Shown here: in pieces, positions 1 through 9,177 of the stretch
Layout of the letters: each line of letters opens with the position of its first letter
Position numbering within the stretch: the first letter of the stretch is position 1
Assembly (NCBI GenBank): GCA_035387885.1
Contig: DAOOOW010000006.1
Location: 1 to 46,992 of the forward strand
Length of the DNA stretch: 46,992 bases
Source: DAOOOW01 sp035387885
GTDB lineage: Bacteria; Patescibacteriota; Patescibacteriia; UBA2196
Direction of reading: 5' to 3'
The notes under the pieces: model-generated
The model's input: only the letters and a program-made list of their open reading frames with translations
Database searches by the model: none
What the model was told of the DNA's origin: nothing
Position numbers and translations under genes: made by a program

Positions 1-399
1 ACCAGATTTACTATGTTCTTTTTGGTTATGTTGCGGTTCGGAACAGAATGTAGGACTTTAAGCATGACTAGTAAAGAAATTAATATTAAGTGTATATCCA
101 ATGATTTAAATACTAATAATTATCCAGAAAATGTAGAAACAGATTATTTTGAATAGATAGAGAATTGAAAATTTAAAAATCTAACGGGTATACACGTCCC
201 TAAATGGACAACCACGCCCTTAACACAAAAACTTCTTAAAAGTTTGTCTTTTAAGGAAAAAGGAGTTTTTCTGTTAGGGGCTTTTTATTTCTTGTCTAGA
301 GACAAAGAAATATTCAATTGGACTTTAACAGGTCGAAGGCTGCCTTGTTTGCCCCTGGCAGTTAGTCCAAGACAATTTATAATTAAATTAAAAATTTAA
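1..399 (+). pseudogene. Possible decayed or partial reading frame
   Basis: One frame is open from the window edge to a stop at 154-156, has a second stop at 166-168, then stays open for 76 codons to a stop at 397-399. The second part has no ATG start but encodes plausible protein-like sequence (Trp, Phe and Arg codons, ending near PRQFIIKLKI). It could be the degraded 3' end of a gene that begins outside the window, or chance in a hairpin-rich noncoding segment (see the overlapping ncRNA entry). I do not recognise it. Confidence 0.2.
184..371 (+). ncRNA. Hairpin-rich intergenic segment, candidate structured RNA
   Basis: Several stems can be read directly: a 10-bp stem 233-242/248-257 with a 5-nt loop, TTGTC/GACAA around 290-303, TTGGACT/AGTCCAA (318-324 with 364-370) enclosing CTGCC/GGCAG (340-344 with 357-361). 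A competing pairing AACAGG (327-332) with CCTTGTT (343-349) would exclude the inner stem. No known RNA class was recognised. It lies upstream of the secreted-protein gene at 471. Confidence 0.25.
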
Positions 400-409
400 A
401 ATTAAAAGG

Positions 410-453
410 ATTAAACCAACGAATGTGTTTTTAAACATAATTATTGGTTTAAT
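410..453 (+). promoter_or_regulatory. Leader hairpin before the 471 gene
   Basis: ATTAAACCAA (410-419) and TTGGTTTAAT (444-453) form a perfect 10-bp inverted repeat with a smaller internal stem GTGTTT/AAACAT. It ends 17 bases before the ATG at 471, in a leader with no Shine-Dalgarno motif, so it would place a stem-loop next to the ribosome entry site. Function is inference. Confidence 0.4.
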
Positions 454-470
454 TAAAAAATTTAAACAAT

Positions 471-1616
471 ATGAAAAAAGCAATTATTTTAACTATGGTT
501 TTATCCATGGTTTTAGTTTCCAGCCCAGCGTTAGCTACCACAAATGGTGATATTACTGTTGGTATTGGTACTGGTTTGACTCAAGACACTTCTGGTGGAC
601 TTAATCCAATTGTCAAAGCTAAATGGGAAATGAATGCTACCAAAGACGCTAACAATAAATATTTAGGCGTTGATGACGATATGACAGTTCCTGGCGCTCA
701 ATTCGTTCCTTCTGGTGTTAAAGATGTTAGCAAGAGAATTACTATTTGTGCCGTGGTAACAGATCCAGATGGTTTAGCTGATGTTACTACTGATCCAGGT
801 GCTGTTTATGCTGATGTTTTTTATCCAGAGAACGTTGATTTAGGAGATAGTCATTATCCATTAACCAATCAATCCAATTTGGGTTGTGGCAAATTAATGC
901 AAGAAGACAAAATGACCAAATTGTCTAAAACTGATGGTATTGAACTTTTCTGTAATAGAGTACGTAATGGTCAAACAGAATTGACAACTTTTGCCAGTCC
1001 TTATAACTATGACGAAATCTGTAAGGCTGATGGCGAATTACAAAAAGAAACAGCTGCTGTTTTCTGTGCTGAAAAAGATCTCTCTTATGAAGATCCAGCT
1101 GGTATGTATAAAGTTTGGGCAGTAGGTTCAGATAAGGTTGGTTTACAAAATATTTTGGAAAATTACTTTGAATACAAACCATTAACAGCTTTTGAGACAG
1201 ACTTCAGTAATATTAATTATGGTAGTGTTAGATTGGGTACTCACAAAATTATTAATGGTGATTTATCATGGGGCGGTTTAGCTTCAGTTAGAAATATTGG
1301 TAATACCAGAGTAAATATTGGTGTCAAACAAGATGACATGGGCTTTGGTAAAACTAATGGCAATTGGAATGTTCAATATGACGCTAGAATTGGTAATGGT
1401 GAGTTCGATTGGGCAATATATTCACCAGCCTATGAACAAGGATATACTGCAACTGGTTCTTTCACTCCTCTAGCCAAAGATTTGGATTTATCAGAACTTA
1501 ATGAAATGGATTTCTCCATTTTAGTTAATAAATTTCCACCAACCCATTCGGGTCCTTACTCAGGTAGTATGACTTTACAAGGTACGTACGTACCACATTT
1601 AGTTTGTGGTGCATAA
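471..1616 (+). CDS. Secreted protein of unknown family, paralogue of the 2163 gene
   Basis: 381 residues. An N-terminal signal peptide (Lys-Lys, hydrophobic core, cleavage likely after SSPALA near residue 22) marks it as exported. No family was recognised. It is clearly related to the next gene: both carry YLGVDD, a QFxPSG motif, an ADVxYP motif, paired Cys positions in the middle (GCGxxL, then LLCNK/LFCNR), a DPAG-Y segment and a C-terminal block with VRNIGNTR and NNWNVxY. The regular spacing of Cys and the absence of membrane segments after the signal suggest a disulfide-stabilised beta-rich extracellular or cell-surface protein. The start is the ATG at 471, which directly precedes the signal peptide; no Shine-Dalgarno motif is visible, and a hairpin lies just upstream. 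Function is unknown. Confidence 0.85.
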   Translation: MKKAIILTMVLSMVLVSSPALATTNGDITVGIGTGLTQDTSGGLNPIVKAKWEMNATKDANNKYLGVDDDMTVPGAQFVPSGVKDVSKRITICAVVTDPDGLADVTTDPGAVYADVFYPENVDLGDSHYPLTNQSNLGCGKLMQEDKMTKLSKTDGIELFCNRVRNGQTELTTFASPYNYDEICKADGELQKETAAVFCAEKDLSYEDPAGMYKVWAVGSDKVGLQNILENYFEYKPLTAFETDFSNINYGSVRLGTHKIINGDLSWGGLASVRNIGNTRVNIGVKQDDMGFGKTNGNWNVQYDARIGNGEFDWAIYSPAYEQGYTATGSFTPLAKDLDLSELNEMDFSILVNKFPPTHSGPYSGSMTLQGTYVPHLVCGA

Positions 1617-1708
1617 TAATTATCTGATTTAGCCAAGAGGTGTCCCTTTAGGGACGCCTCTGGAGGTTTGAAGCGAAAGTAATTTGGCTTTAGACCTTCA
1701 CTGTTTTT

Positions 1709-1848
1709 TATCCCCTCCTTTTCAAGGAGGGGCTTAAGCCGATAGGCTAAGGGGGTGGTTATGGTATTAAAAAATAACTTTATCTTAACGCTATAACCAC
1801 CCCCGTCTTTGCTTCGCAAAGTCACCCCTCCTTGAAAAGGAGGGGATA
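1709..1848. repeat. Palindromic MITE-like element, TATCCCC family
   Basis: A 140-bp element whose 24-bp ends (1709-1732 and 1825-1848) are inverted copies starting TATCCCCTCCTT; each end is itself a palindrome. Inside, GGGTGGTTAT and ATAACCACCC form a second inverted pair. A close copy lies at 3734..3880 and a half copy at 32986..33042. There is no coding capacity, so it would need help in trans to move. It fills part of the 546-base gap between the two secreted-protein genes. Confidence 0.8.
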
Positions 1849-1927
1849 GAACGCAAACACCTCTTGTTTAGTTTTAAAGGAGGGGATGACAAAGAACGCG
1901 AGATGAAAAAAATTAGACTCTCCTTTG

Positions 1928-2069
1928 TGTCATTCCCGACTGCCACGCCGATCCAAGGCGGGCGGATCGGGAATCCATGAAACTTTTTAAAAGGGAATTA
2001 TCAACGATTATAAGTTTTATTAAAATACTGGTTCATCTTGCCTGGATCCCCGCCTTCGCGGGGATGACA
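1928..2069 (+). repeat. Palindromic element, TGTCAT/GGATGACA family, full copy
   Basis: The 142-bp unit begins TGTCATTCCC and ends GGGGATGACA, so its ends are inverted copies; each end also carries its own hairpin (GATCC...GGATC-type and CCCCGCCTTCGCGGGG). The AT-rich middle matches, in reverse orientation, the element at 37441..37584. Two more partial tails (GGGGATGACA, GGGATGACAC) follow to about 2103. Shorter relatives occur inside hydA, eno, pgk and mnmA. Confidence 0.8.
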
Positions 2070-2162
2070 AAAAGGGCGGGGATGACAACAAACACGGGAT
2101 GACACATAAAATAAATTTTATAAAATCAATCAATAGTGTTAAAATTAAATACATATAATCAT

Positions 2163-3659
2163 ATGAAACACTTAACTAAAATATTCAACAACAAAATCTT
2201 TGTTTCCGGCTTAATTCTTGTTGTTAGTTGTCAATTAGTTTTAGCGAGTAATTTGATTTTTAATGCTCCTTTGGCCTTGGCTGAAGATTTAGAACCAGAA
2301 GAAACCACGCCTGCAGAAATTATTAATCCAGATAATTCTGAACCAATTGTTTTAGAAAATTTAGATCCCTTAACAGGTTTGGAAAATGAATCAGCTACAT
2401 CAACAGACCCCGTGGCGACCACCACTGAAGAAATTATTTTACCACCAACAGAAAATCCTTTGGCTGAAAGTGCAACCACGACTGACCCCACAGCTACCAC
2501 CACAGAACCAATAATTTTGAATAATGAAACAGAAGAACCAACTGCCACAACTACAGAACCAATAATTTTAGCTGAAGAAAATCAAGAAATTTTAGACACA
2601 GTGCCAACTGTTAATAATGATTCTTCTTCGGGAACAGGTAGCGCTATTAACTTAAATATGGAAAGCGTGCCTTTGGTTGGTCCAAGAATTTTGGCCAGTT
2701 GGCAAATGACCACAGATAAAAATTTGGGCTTAGAATATTTAGGCGTTGATGATAATGATGAAGCCGGCAGTCAATTTTTACCTTCTGGACAATATGAAGT
2801 TAATAAAAATTTAACAGTTTGCGCCCTCGTGGTTAAGGGTAGCGGACCAGCTGTGACAGAATCTGTTTGGGCTGATGTTTATTATCCAGATGTGGCTTTT
2901 GCAACAGAAGAATCAGCAAATATTAAGGGTTGCGGACAAAAATTAAATGCTGGTTTAAGTTTAAATGTCTTGAGCCAAACTCAGGCCAAAGAATTATTAT
3001 GCAATAAAATTAAAAACAATAACGCTAATCTACCAAAATTTTCTAACGGTATGAATTTGGATAGGCTTTGCGCTCCAGATAGTGTTTTAGAAAATGGTCA
3101 AGCGCAAATTTATTGCCAAGATACGAGTTTGGCCTATAATGATCCAGCTGGCAATTATTTGGTTCAATTATGGGCTAAAGATAGCTTGGAGAATCAAAGT
3201 CCAATTTTTAATAACACTTTTAAATATTTAGAATTAACAGCCTATAGCGTAGATTTTGATAATATTAATTATGGCCCAGTGCAACAATACACGCCCAAAA
3301 TTATTAGTGGCAATATGACTTTTGAAACGCCAAGGCAAGCCAACCCAGCCACCATTAGAAATGTAGGCAACACTAGAATGAGTTTAATTGTAGAGCAAAA
3401 TGATTTTGGTTTAGGCATGACAAATAATAATTGGAATGTTAATTATCAAGCCAGAGTTGGTGATTCTGATTTTATAAACTACACACCAAACACACCTACA
3501 GCTTTAACTAAAGTTATAGAATTGGGAGAAACAAATTCTTTAGATTTTGGTATTGAAGTTTTGGACTTTCCAACTGAATTGCCTCTTTCTTACGCTGGGC
3601 AAATGCTTTTAACAGCAGAGAAAGTCGAGGCTTTGACTTGTCAAGTAACTGCGCCGTAA
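2163..3659 (+). CDS. Secreted protein with Thr-rich stalk, paralogue of the 471 gene
   Basis: 498 residues from the ATG at 2163. A GTG 27 bases upstream is in frame but would put nine extra residues before a good signal peptide (MKHLTK, hydrophobic core, cleavage near PLALAE), so ATG is preferred. Residues about 40-150 are a low-complexity Thr/Pro/Glu stalk with imperfect repeats of the type TATTTEPIIL. The remainder aligns by eye with the whole mature part of the 471 gene (YLGVDD, QFLPSG, ADVYYP, GCGQKL, LLCNK, YNDPAGNY, IRNVGNTR, NNWNVNY). The stalk suggests it is held away from the membrane or wall, but no sortase signal or C-terminal membrane segment is present. The pair probably arose by tandem duplication followed by insertion of two palindromic elements between the copies. 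Function unknown. Confidence 0.85.
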   Translation: MKHLTKIFNNKIFVSGLILVVSCQLVLASNLIFNAPLALAEDLEPEETTPAEIINPDNSEPIVLENLDPLTGLENESATSTDPVATTTEEIILPPTENPLAESATTTDPTATTTEPIILNNETEEPTATTTEPIILAEENQEILDTVPTVNNDSSSGTGSAINLNMESVPLVGPRILASWQMTTDKNLGLEYLGVDDNDEAGSQFLPSGQYEVNKNLTVCALVVKGSGPAVTESVWADVYYPDVAFATEESANIKGCGQKLNAGLSLNVLSQTQAKELLCNKIKNNNANLPKFSNGMNLDRLCAPDSVLENGQAQIYCQDTSLAYNDPAGNYLVQLWAKDSLENQSPIFNNTFKYLELTAYSVDFDNINYGPVQQYTPKIISGNMTFETPRQANPATIRNVGNTRMSLIVEQNDFGLGMTNNNWNVNYQARVGDSDFINYTPNTPTALTKVIELGETNSLDFGIEVLDFPTELPLSYAGQMLLTAEKVEALTCQVTAP

Positions 3660-3733
3660 AAATATTTATAAATTTTATTTTAATTACGCTAATGAACATT
3701 GAAGCTCCAGTCAGGAGACTGGAACTAACAAAT

Positions 3734-3880
3734 TATCCCCTCCTTTTCAAGGAGGGGTGACTCTGCGGAGCAGAGACCGGGGTGGTTATAGTATTAAGAC
3801 AAAACTAATTTTATTTTTGTGCTATAACCACCCCCTTGTCCCTTAAGGGACTTAAGCCCCTCCTTGAAAAGGAGGGGATA
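3734..3880. repeat. Palindromic MITE-like element, TATCCCC family, second copy
   Basis: 147 bp with the same terminal inverted repeats as 1709..1848 and the same inner GGGGTGGTTAT / ATAACCACCCC pair. The middle differs. Both copies are followed by the same GAACGCAAA, so either the element extends a little further or it was copied with its flank. Confidence 0.8.
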
Positions 3881-4064
3881 GAACGCAAATATTTACTTCG
3901 TCTTGTGTTTATTCAAGGCACCTGCCTCGACGGCAAGGCGGGGAGCCTTGAACCAACATTAGGAACTCTCCTTTGATGAATTATTAAAAATATAATGCTC
4001 GATATTTTAATAATTAATCTTAACTTGTCTTAAATATTAAAAATTTGAGTCAAGAAAAAAATCT
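3881..4064. other. Intergenic leader with repeat fragment and hairpin
   Basis: Together with the element at 3734..3880 this fills the 405-base gap before the large vWA gene. It holds a fragment of the CCTGCCTCG...GGCAGG-type repeat near 3919-3945 and a 14-bp AT-rich stem-loop at 3979-4015 containing TATAAT, which could be a promoter, an attenuator or both. No open reading frame was found. Confidence 0.45.
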
Positions 4065-7000
4065 ATGAAAAAATTAAAAAAATGGCAGCGTAGTTTAACC
4101 TTTTGCTATGTTTTTGTTTTTCTTTTACAAATGTGTTTTAGTGGCCTTTGGCCGCTAGCCAATAAGGCTACAGCCCAAACAATTGATACGGATTTAATTT
4201 TGAATTTTACTGTTTCAGCTGTTTGTGGTAATGGAATTACAGAAGTCGGTGAACAATGCGATGATGGCAACAGTGTAGATGCTGATGCTTGTCGCAATAA
4301 TTGCACTTTACCAGGCACTAGCATTTGTGAATTTGATTTGGATTTGGTTTTAGTTATGGATCGCTCGGCTTCTATGAGCTATTCTTCCAGTTGTGAATGG
4401 TGGCAATTAAAATGTAAAAATAAACCGAGTTGCAGTTTGGGATATGAATGGGTTAAAAATATTGACTACAACCAAACTAAAAGTTGGTGCGATGCTAGAA
4501 ATCAAAGCGCGCCACACAATTCGGTTTGGACAAATTATAGCCCAGTTAAAATGGTGGCAGCCAAACAAACTGCTAATAGTTTTTTAAATTTACTTGGAGT
4601 TAATGATCAATCAGCTTTGGTTTCTTTTGCTACCAATGTCACTTTGGATAAACAACTTTCCAATAATCATGCCTTAACGCAAACAGCTGTTAATAATTTA
4701 GTGACAGTGGGTGCGACAAATATTGGTGACGCTCTGAAATCTGCTAATAATGAATTAACTTCAGCAAGAATTAATCCTTTGGCTGAACAAATTATGATTC
4801 TTTTAACTGACGGCATGGCTAATAAACCAAGTGGGCCTGGCTTTGGTGAATACGCGCCAGATGTGGCTTATGCTTTAACTCAAGCTGACGCGGCAGCTCT
4901 CGCCGGTATTAAAATTTTTACCATTGGTCTTGGAGCTGATATTAATGCCACTATGCTTGAGCAAATTGCCACAAAAACTGGTGGCAAATATTATTTTTCT
5001 CCCACAGCCTTGGAATTGCAAGATATTTTTGCTCAAATTGCTTTAGATGTTTGTAAGTATGGCACCATCTCTGGTTGTAAATATGAAGATGTGAATAATA
5101 ATGGACAAATTGACGCAGGTGAACCCACAATTGCTGATTGGGAAATCAATTTAACTAATGAAACAACCATGACCCAAAAAACTGACGCTCTTGGTTGTTT
5201 TAAATTTATTAATGTGCCTTTGGGTAATTACACTTTAAGTGAAGGCGCAAAAACTGGAGTAATTTCTAAACAAACTTATCCCATAGGTAATTATTCTATA
5301 AATCTCACCGGAGCCATTGATTTGGTTGGTTATGATTTTGCTAATTATCTGCCTAATTGCGGTAATAATTTAGTCGATACTGGTTATGTTGGTTATACTA
5401 ACGAAGAGTGTGATGATGGCAATAGTGTTAATGATGATGCTTGCACCAATAGTTGCCAGTTGCCAATTTGTGGTGATGGTATCTTAAATAATAGTGAGGA
5501 GTGTGATGATGGCAATAATATTAATGATGATGGTTGTAGTAATCAATGCTTATTGCCAAGTTGTGGCGATGGGATTGTAAATTTAGACGAGCCTTGTGAT
5601 GATGGTAATCAAAGTAACGCTGATGCTTGTTTAAATAATTGTTCGTTACCAACTTGTGGCGATGGCTATGTTTGGGGCGGTCATGAACTATGTGATGACA
5701 ATGGTAATAATGGCCAAGCCTGCACGCCAGATTATAGCGGTAGTTGCACATATTGCTCCAATAGTTGTCAGCCAATAACTTTACATGGCCCATATTGTGG
5801 CGATGGTATAAAAAATAATGGTGAGGAATGCGACGGAGTTGATGGAGTAATTTCTGGTTATACTTGCACCACAACTTGTCATTTGGAGCGCTTACCATAT
5901 TGTGGTGATGGCGTGGTTAATCAAACTTTAGAGCAATGCGATGATGGCAATACTAATAATAGTGATGCCTGTCAAAATAATTGTTCTTTGCCCAGTATGT
6001 GTCATTTTGATTTAGATGTCATGATGGTTATAGATCGTTCGGCTTCTATGGATTATAGTTCGCGTTGTGACTGGTGGCAATTAAAATGTAAAAATAAACC
6101 CAGTTGCAGTTTAGGATATGAATGGGTGCAAAATACCACTTATAATCAAAGTCAAGATTGGTGTTTGGCTAGAAATCAATCCTCTCCTCATCAAGCTGTT
6201 TGGACAGAATATAATCCAGTCAAATTTACAGCCAGTAAAGACACGGCTAATAATTTTCTGTCACTGATGAGTTTAAGCGATCAATCTGGTTTAATATCTT
6301 TTGCTAATGATGCTGTTTTAAATCAGCAATTATCTAATAATCATCCAGCCACTAAAACTGCACTTAATGGTTTAATAGCTGTAGGCGCCACTAATATTGG
6401 CGACGCTATTAAATTAGCTAAGGAGGAATTAACTTCCGCAAGAATTAATCCTTTGGCCGAACAGATTATAATTCTTTTAACAGATGGCCGAGCCAATAAA
6501 CCAGCGGGTCCTGGTTTTGGCGAATACGCGCCTGATGTAGCTTATGCTTTGGCCCAAGCAGATGTGGCTGCGTCTTTGGGTATTAAAATTTTTACCATTG
6601 GATTGGATTCAGAAATTAATGCCACCATGTTGCAAGAAATTGCTACTAAAACTGGCGGGCAATATTATTTCGCGCCAACTTCGGCCGAATTAGATGAAGT
6701 GTTTCAACAATTAAAAGCTGGAGTTTGTCAAAGTGGTCCAAGTGCTTATTGCGGCGATAATATTAAAAACAATAATGAAGAATGCGACAACACCGATGGA
6801 GTTAGTGAGCATTATCAATGCACTTCAAGTTGTACTTTAGAATATATTCCTTATTGTGGTGATAGTTTAATTAATCAAACAACAGAAATATGTGATAATG
6901 ACGCACCAATTTCTTGTACTGATGTTAATGGATACGTCGGCACCAGTTCTTGCACTAATGAATGTGGCTGGGGTCTTTGTCAATCCACAGAATTTTGTGG

Positions 7001-7688
7001 TGATGGCGTTAAAAATGGCCTAGAAGAATGCGATAATACAGCTGGGGTGAGTACTGGTTTTCATTGCACGCCAACTTGTATATTAGAAGCAGATCAAATA
7101 ATTCCTGCTTGCAGTAATGGAGTTGATGATGACGGTGATTTATTTATTGATGCAAATGATTCTGGTTGTCATAGCGACGGCGATGTTAATAATTCCGTGT
7201 CTTATGACCCTAATGATAATGATGAAACAGATATGACACCAATTGGTATTCAAGCGGGTGATGTAATAATTAATGAAGTGGCTTGGATGGGCACGACTAT
7301 TTCTTCGTCTGATGAATGGCTGGAATTAAGAAATATGACTGGCCAAGATATTGATTTAACTGGTTGGACGCTTAATGCCCAAGATGGCGCACCAGCCATT
7401 ACTTTAAGTGGCACGCTTTTGGCTAATGGATATTTTTTATTAGAGAGAACAGATGAGACAACTGTGCCAGATATTACAGCTGATCAAATTTATTCAGGCG
7501 CCCTTAGTGATAGTGGCGAGGTTTTAGATTTAAAAGATAACTCAAGTAATTTAATTGATACAGCTGGCAGTTTGCCTTGGATAGCCGGCGATGGCCCAGC
7601 TAAAAAAACTATGGAGCGGGGGACTGGCACTAATTGGCAGACTAGTCTAAATGTTGGCGGCACACCCAAAGCAGTTAATAGTTTATAA
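4065..7688 (+). CDS. Giant cell-surface protein: two vWA domains, Cys-rich repeats, lamin-tail domain
   Basis: 1207 residues with a signal peptide (about 1-38, ending KATAQ). Order of domains: a first CGNGxxExGExCDDGN repeat (DUF4215/myxo_disulf-like, 54-80); vWA domain 1 (about 91-330; MIDAS DRSAS at 99-103, later LLTDG); an SdrD/CnaB-like beta domain (about 335-428, CKYEDVNNNGQIDAGEP); a run of DUF4215-like repeats (431-640); vWA domain 2 (about 646-890, MIDAS DRSAS, nearly a copy of the first); more Cys repeats (895-1015); a DDDGD-type acidic segment that may bind calcium; and a C-terminal lamin-tail domain (about 1062-1190, IINEVAWMG, DEWLELRN, GWTL). Both vWA domains have an unusual Cys/Trp-rich insert directly after the MIDAS (CxWWQLxCKNKPSC). 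By family knowledge vWA and CnaB domains act in adhesion; a role as an adhesin or surface matrix protein is inference. Related gene: 14226..17486. Confidence 0.9.
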   Translation: MKKLKKWQRSLTFCYVFVFLLQMCFSGLWPLANKATAQTIDTDLILNFTVSAVCGNGITEVGEQCDDGNSVDADACRNNCTLPGTSICEFDLDLVLVMDRSASMSYSSSCEWWQLKCKNKPSCSLGYEWVKNIDYNQTKSWCDARNQSAPHNSVWTNYSPVKMVAAKQTANSFLNLLGVNDQSALVSFATNVTLDKQLSNNHALTQTAVNNLVTVGATNIGDALKSANNELTSARINPLAEQIMILLTDGMANKPSGPGFGEYAPDVAYALTQADAAALAGIKIFTIGLGADINATMLEQIATKTGGKYYFSPTALELQDIFAQIALDVCKYGTISGCKYEDVNNNGQIDAGEPTIADWEINLTNETTMTQKTDALGCFKFINVPLGNYTLSEGAKTGVISKQTYPIGNYSINLTGAIDLVGYDFANYLPNCGNNLVDTGYVGYTNEECDDGNSVNDDACTNSCQLPICGDGILNNSEECDDGNNINDDGCSNQCLLPSCGDGIVNLDEPCDDGNQSNADACLNNCSLPTCGDGYVWGGHELCDDNGNNGQACTPDYSGSCTYCSNSCQPITLHGPYCGDGIKNNGEECDGVDGVISGYTCTTTCHLERLPYCGDGVVNQTLEQCDDGNTNNSDACQNNCSLPSMCHFDLDVMMVIDRSASMDYSSRCDWWQLKCKNKPSCSLGYEWVQNTTYNQSQDWCLARNQSSPHQAVWTEYNPVKFTASKDTANNFLSLMSLSDQSGLISFANDAVLNQQLSNNHPATKTALNGLIAVGATNIGDAIKLAKEELTSARINPLAEQIIILLTDGRANKPAGPGFGEYAPDVAYALAQADVAASLGIKIFTIGLDSEINATMLQEIATKTGGQYYFAPTSAELDEVFQQLKAGVCQSGPSAYCGDNIKNNNEECDNTDGVSEHYQCTSSCTLEYIPYCGDSLINQTTEICDNDAPISCTDVNGYVGTSSCTNECGWGLCQSTEFCGDGVKNGLEECDNTAGVSTGFHCTPTCILEADQIIPACSNGVDDDGDLFIDANDSGCHSDGDVNNSVSYDPNDNDETDMTPIGIQAGDVIINEVAWMGTTISSSDEWLELRNMTGQDIDLTGWTLNAQDGAPAITLSGTLLANGYFLLERTDETTVPDITADQIYSGALSDSGEVLDLKDNSSNLIDTAGSLPWIAGDGPAKKTMERGTGTNWQTSLNVGGTPKAVNSL
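6861..7019 (+). repeat. 159-bp tract identical to 15684..15842
   Basis: Within the Cys-rich part of this vWA gene, 159 bases match the other vWA gene base for base as read, and the preceding 50 bases differ at about four positions. Surrounding homologous parts of the two genes differ far more, including at silent sites. This points to recent gene conversion or segmental duplication. Confidence 0.8.
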
Positions 7689-7856
7689 TAAATATTTTTA
7701 AAATTTTTTAAAGGTCGGCGTTTAAAAAAAACAAAATTAAATAAATTAACAATCTCAAATCGCTCTAAATTATATATTTTTAAAAAGGTCGAATGATCGT
7801 TTTAATTTAAGCGTTTTAGATTAAATAATAAAATAATAAATTAATTTTAAAAAATT

Positions 7857-9065
7857 ATGAAAAAAATCATTATAAGTTTAGCTATGATTGCGGCCGTGGC
7901 CACTCTAGTGGCTGGCGCGACTGGCGCTTTCTTTAGCGATACCGAAGAATCAACAGGTAATACTTTTACCTTAGGCGAAATTGATATCAATGTTAATGGT
8001 GAAAACCCTTGGACCACCAAATGGGAAAATTATTTAGACAAGCCCAGCCAGACCAATTATATGAATTTTACTATTGAGAATGTTGGCACTAACCCGGCCA
8101 AAGTCTGGAAAAAAATTACTGGTATAAACAATGAAGGCGGTGATGATACTTTTTGCGGTGCCTCTTCTGAACCAGAGTATATTGAGGGCGGGGGTTTAGT
8201 TGGTCCTAATCAAGAGTGCCAAGGCACCTACGTGGAACGCAACAACCTATCCGCTTTCATGATTTACGACATGGCGATTTGTAAAATAGGTGCTGAGTTG
8301 GGTGAAAACGGTGCACCGTGCGCATGTTTAACAAATAACGATGATGACAAAGGCAACGGAGCGCCTATTGCCGAGGGCAACTGTTGGGAAGTATTAGTTG
8401 ATGAAGCTGATCAAGTTCGAGTGGATAATGTCACTGATACTTGGGTAGAATTGACCGGCACCGCTGGTTTAGCCGTTGATGAAAAATTAGTGGTCAGCCA
8501 AAGTTATCATCTGATGACTTGGGATGATGCTGGCCAACCAATGATTACCAATTGGGCTCAAGGCGATATTATGAAATTTGATGTAGAGTTAGAAGCCAGA
8601 CAAATTGATGCTCCAGCGCCTGGCACTACTGAACAAAATGGCAAGGTTTATGCTACTGCCAACTTGTCCGCGAAAAATACTACCACCTGGGTTCCTGGCG
8701 GCGCAACTGGTACTTTGACTTATGAAGTCGCTGCTAATGAATTCAACTATAGCTTCAACGCGACTGGTTTAGCTGCTGGTAGCTATCAATTAGTTTACTA
8801 TCCAGATCCATGGACAACCTCCAAAACTGTTGTCTTGATCGGCAATACCCTGACCGCTAGCGGCGGCAACATTGCAGTAACTGGACAATCATTTAATCTT
8901 GCCACCGATCTTCCCCAGACAGCTGATGCTAATTATCCAGTCGGCGCCAAAGTTTGGTTAGTACCAACCGACAGCTTGGTCGACACTACCCTATCTTGGA
9001 CCAATCTGGACAAATTTTTGTTTGATATGACTCTGGTAAAATATGATGATCTTGATGGGATATAA
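7857..9065 (+). CDS. SipW-dependent-type (camelysin/TasA-like) secreted protein
   Basis: 402 residues. The N-terminus (MKKIIIS, hydrophobic core, AGATGAFFSDTE, then GNTFTLGEIDI) is the signature of proteins processed by SipW-type signal peptidases and of the camelysin/TasA fold. The body follows that beta-sandwich pattern (TNYMNFTIENVGTNPAKVWKKI). The last 140 residues (YEVAANEFNYSFNATGL, YQLVYYPDPW, YPVGAKVWLV) recur in the next gene, so the two are paralogues in that domain. In the families named, such proteins build extracellular fibres or matrix; here that is inference. The next three genes, including the peptidase, follow on the same strand. Codon use is richer in G/C than in the genes on either side. 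No Shine-Dalgarno motif is visible. Confidence 0.85.
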   Translation: MKKIIISLAMIAAVATLVAGATGAFFSDTEESTGNTFTLGEIDINVNGENPWTTKWENYLDKPSQTNYMNFTIENVGTNPAKVWKKITGINNEGGDDTFCGASSEPEYIEGGGLVGPNQECQGTYVERNNLSAFMIYDMAICKIGAELGENGAPCACLTNNDDDKGNGAPIAEGNCWEVLVDEADQVRVDNVTDTWVELTGTAGLAVDEKLVVSQSYHLMTWDDAGQPMITNWAQGDIMKFDVELEARQIDAPAPGTTEQNGKVYATANLSAKNTTTWVPGGATGTLTYEVAANEFNYSFNATGLAAGSYQLVYYPDPWTTSKTVVLIGNTLTASGGNIAVTGQSFNLATDLPQTADANYPVGAKVWLVPTDSLVDTTLSWTNLDKFLFDMTLVKYDDLDGI

Positions 9066-9081
9066 ATTTGAAACTTTTTTA

Positions 9082-9111
9082 CCTCCCGATAATATTTTAT
9101 TCATCGGGGGG
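9082..9111 (+). promoter_or_regulatory. Intercistronic hairpin
   Basis: CCTCCCGAT (9082-9090) pairs with ATCGGGGGG (9103-9111), with one wobble. No T-run follows, so it is not a standard terminator. It sits between the two TasA-like genes and may stabilise or partition the transcript. Confidence 0.4.
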
Positions 9112-9177
9112 TGCCAAAGGTTTTAAAAATTAAGATTTATTAAAAATTTTTAAATTTAAAATTAACAATTAAATAAT

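Noticed and set aside
1709..1848. Possible intrinsic terminator after the 471 gene
   Set aside because: The ends are strong hairpins but the whole unit recurs elsewhere in the same form and lacks a T-run, so it is better explained as a repeat element that may incidentally stop transcription.
5521..5898. Minus-strand frame of 125 codons rich in His and Tyr
   Set aside because: It is a shadow of the repetitive Cys/Asp/Asn codons of the vWA gene; His/Asn/Tyr bias on the antisense of such repeats is expected.
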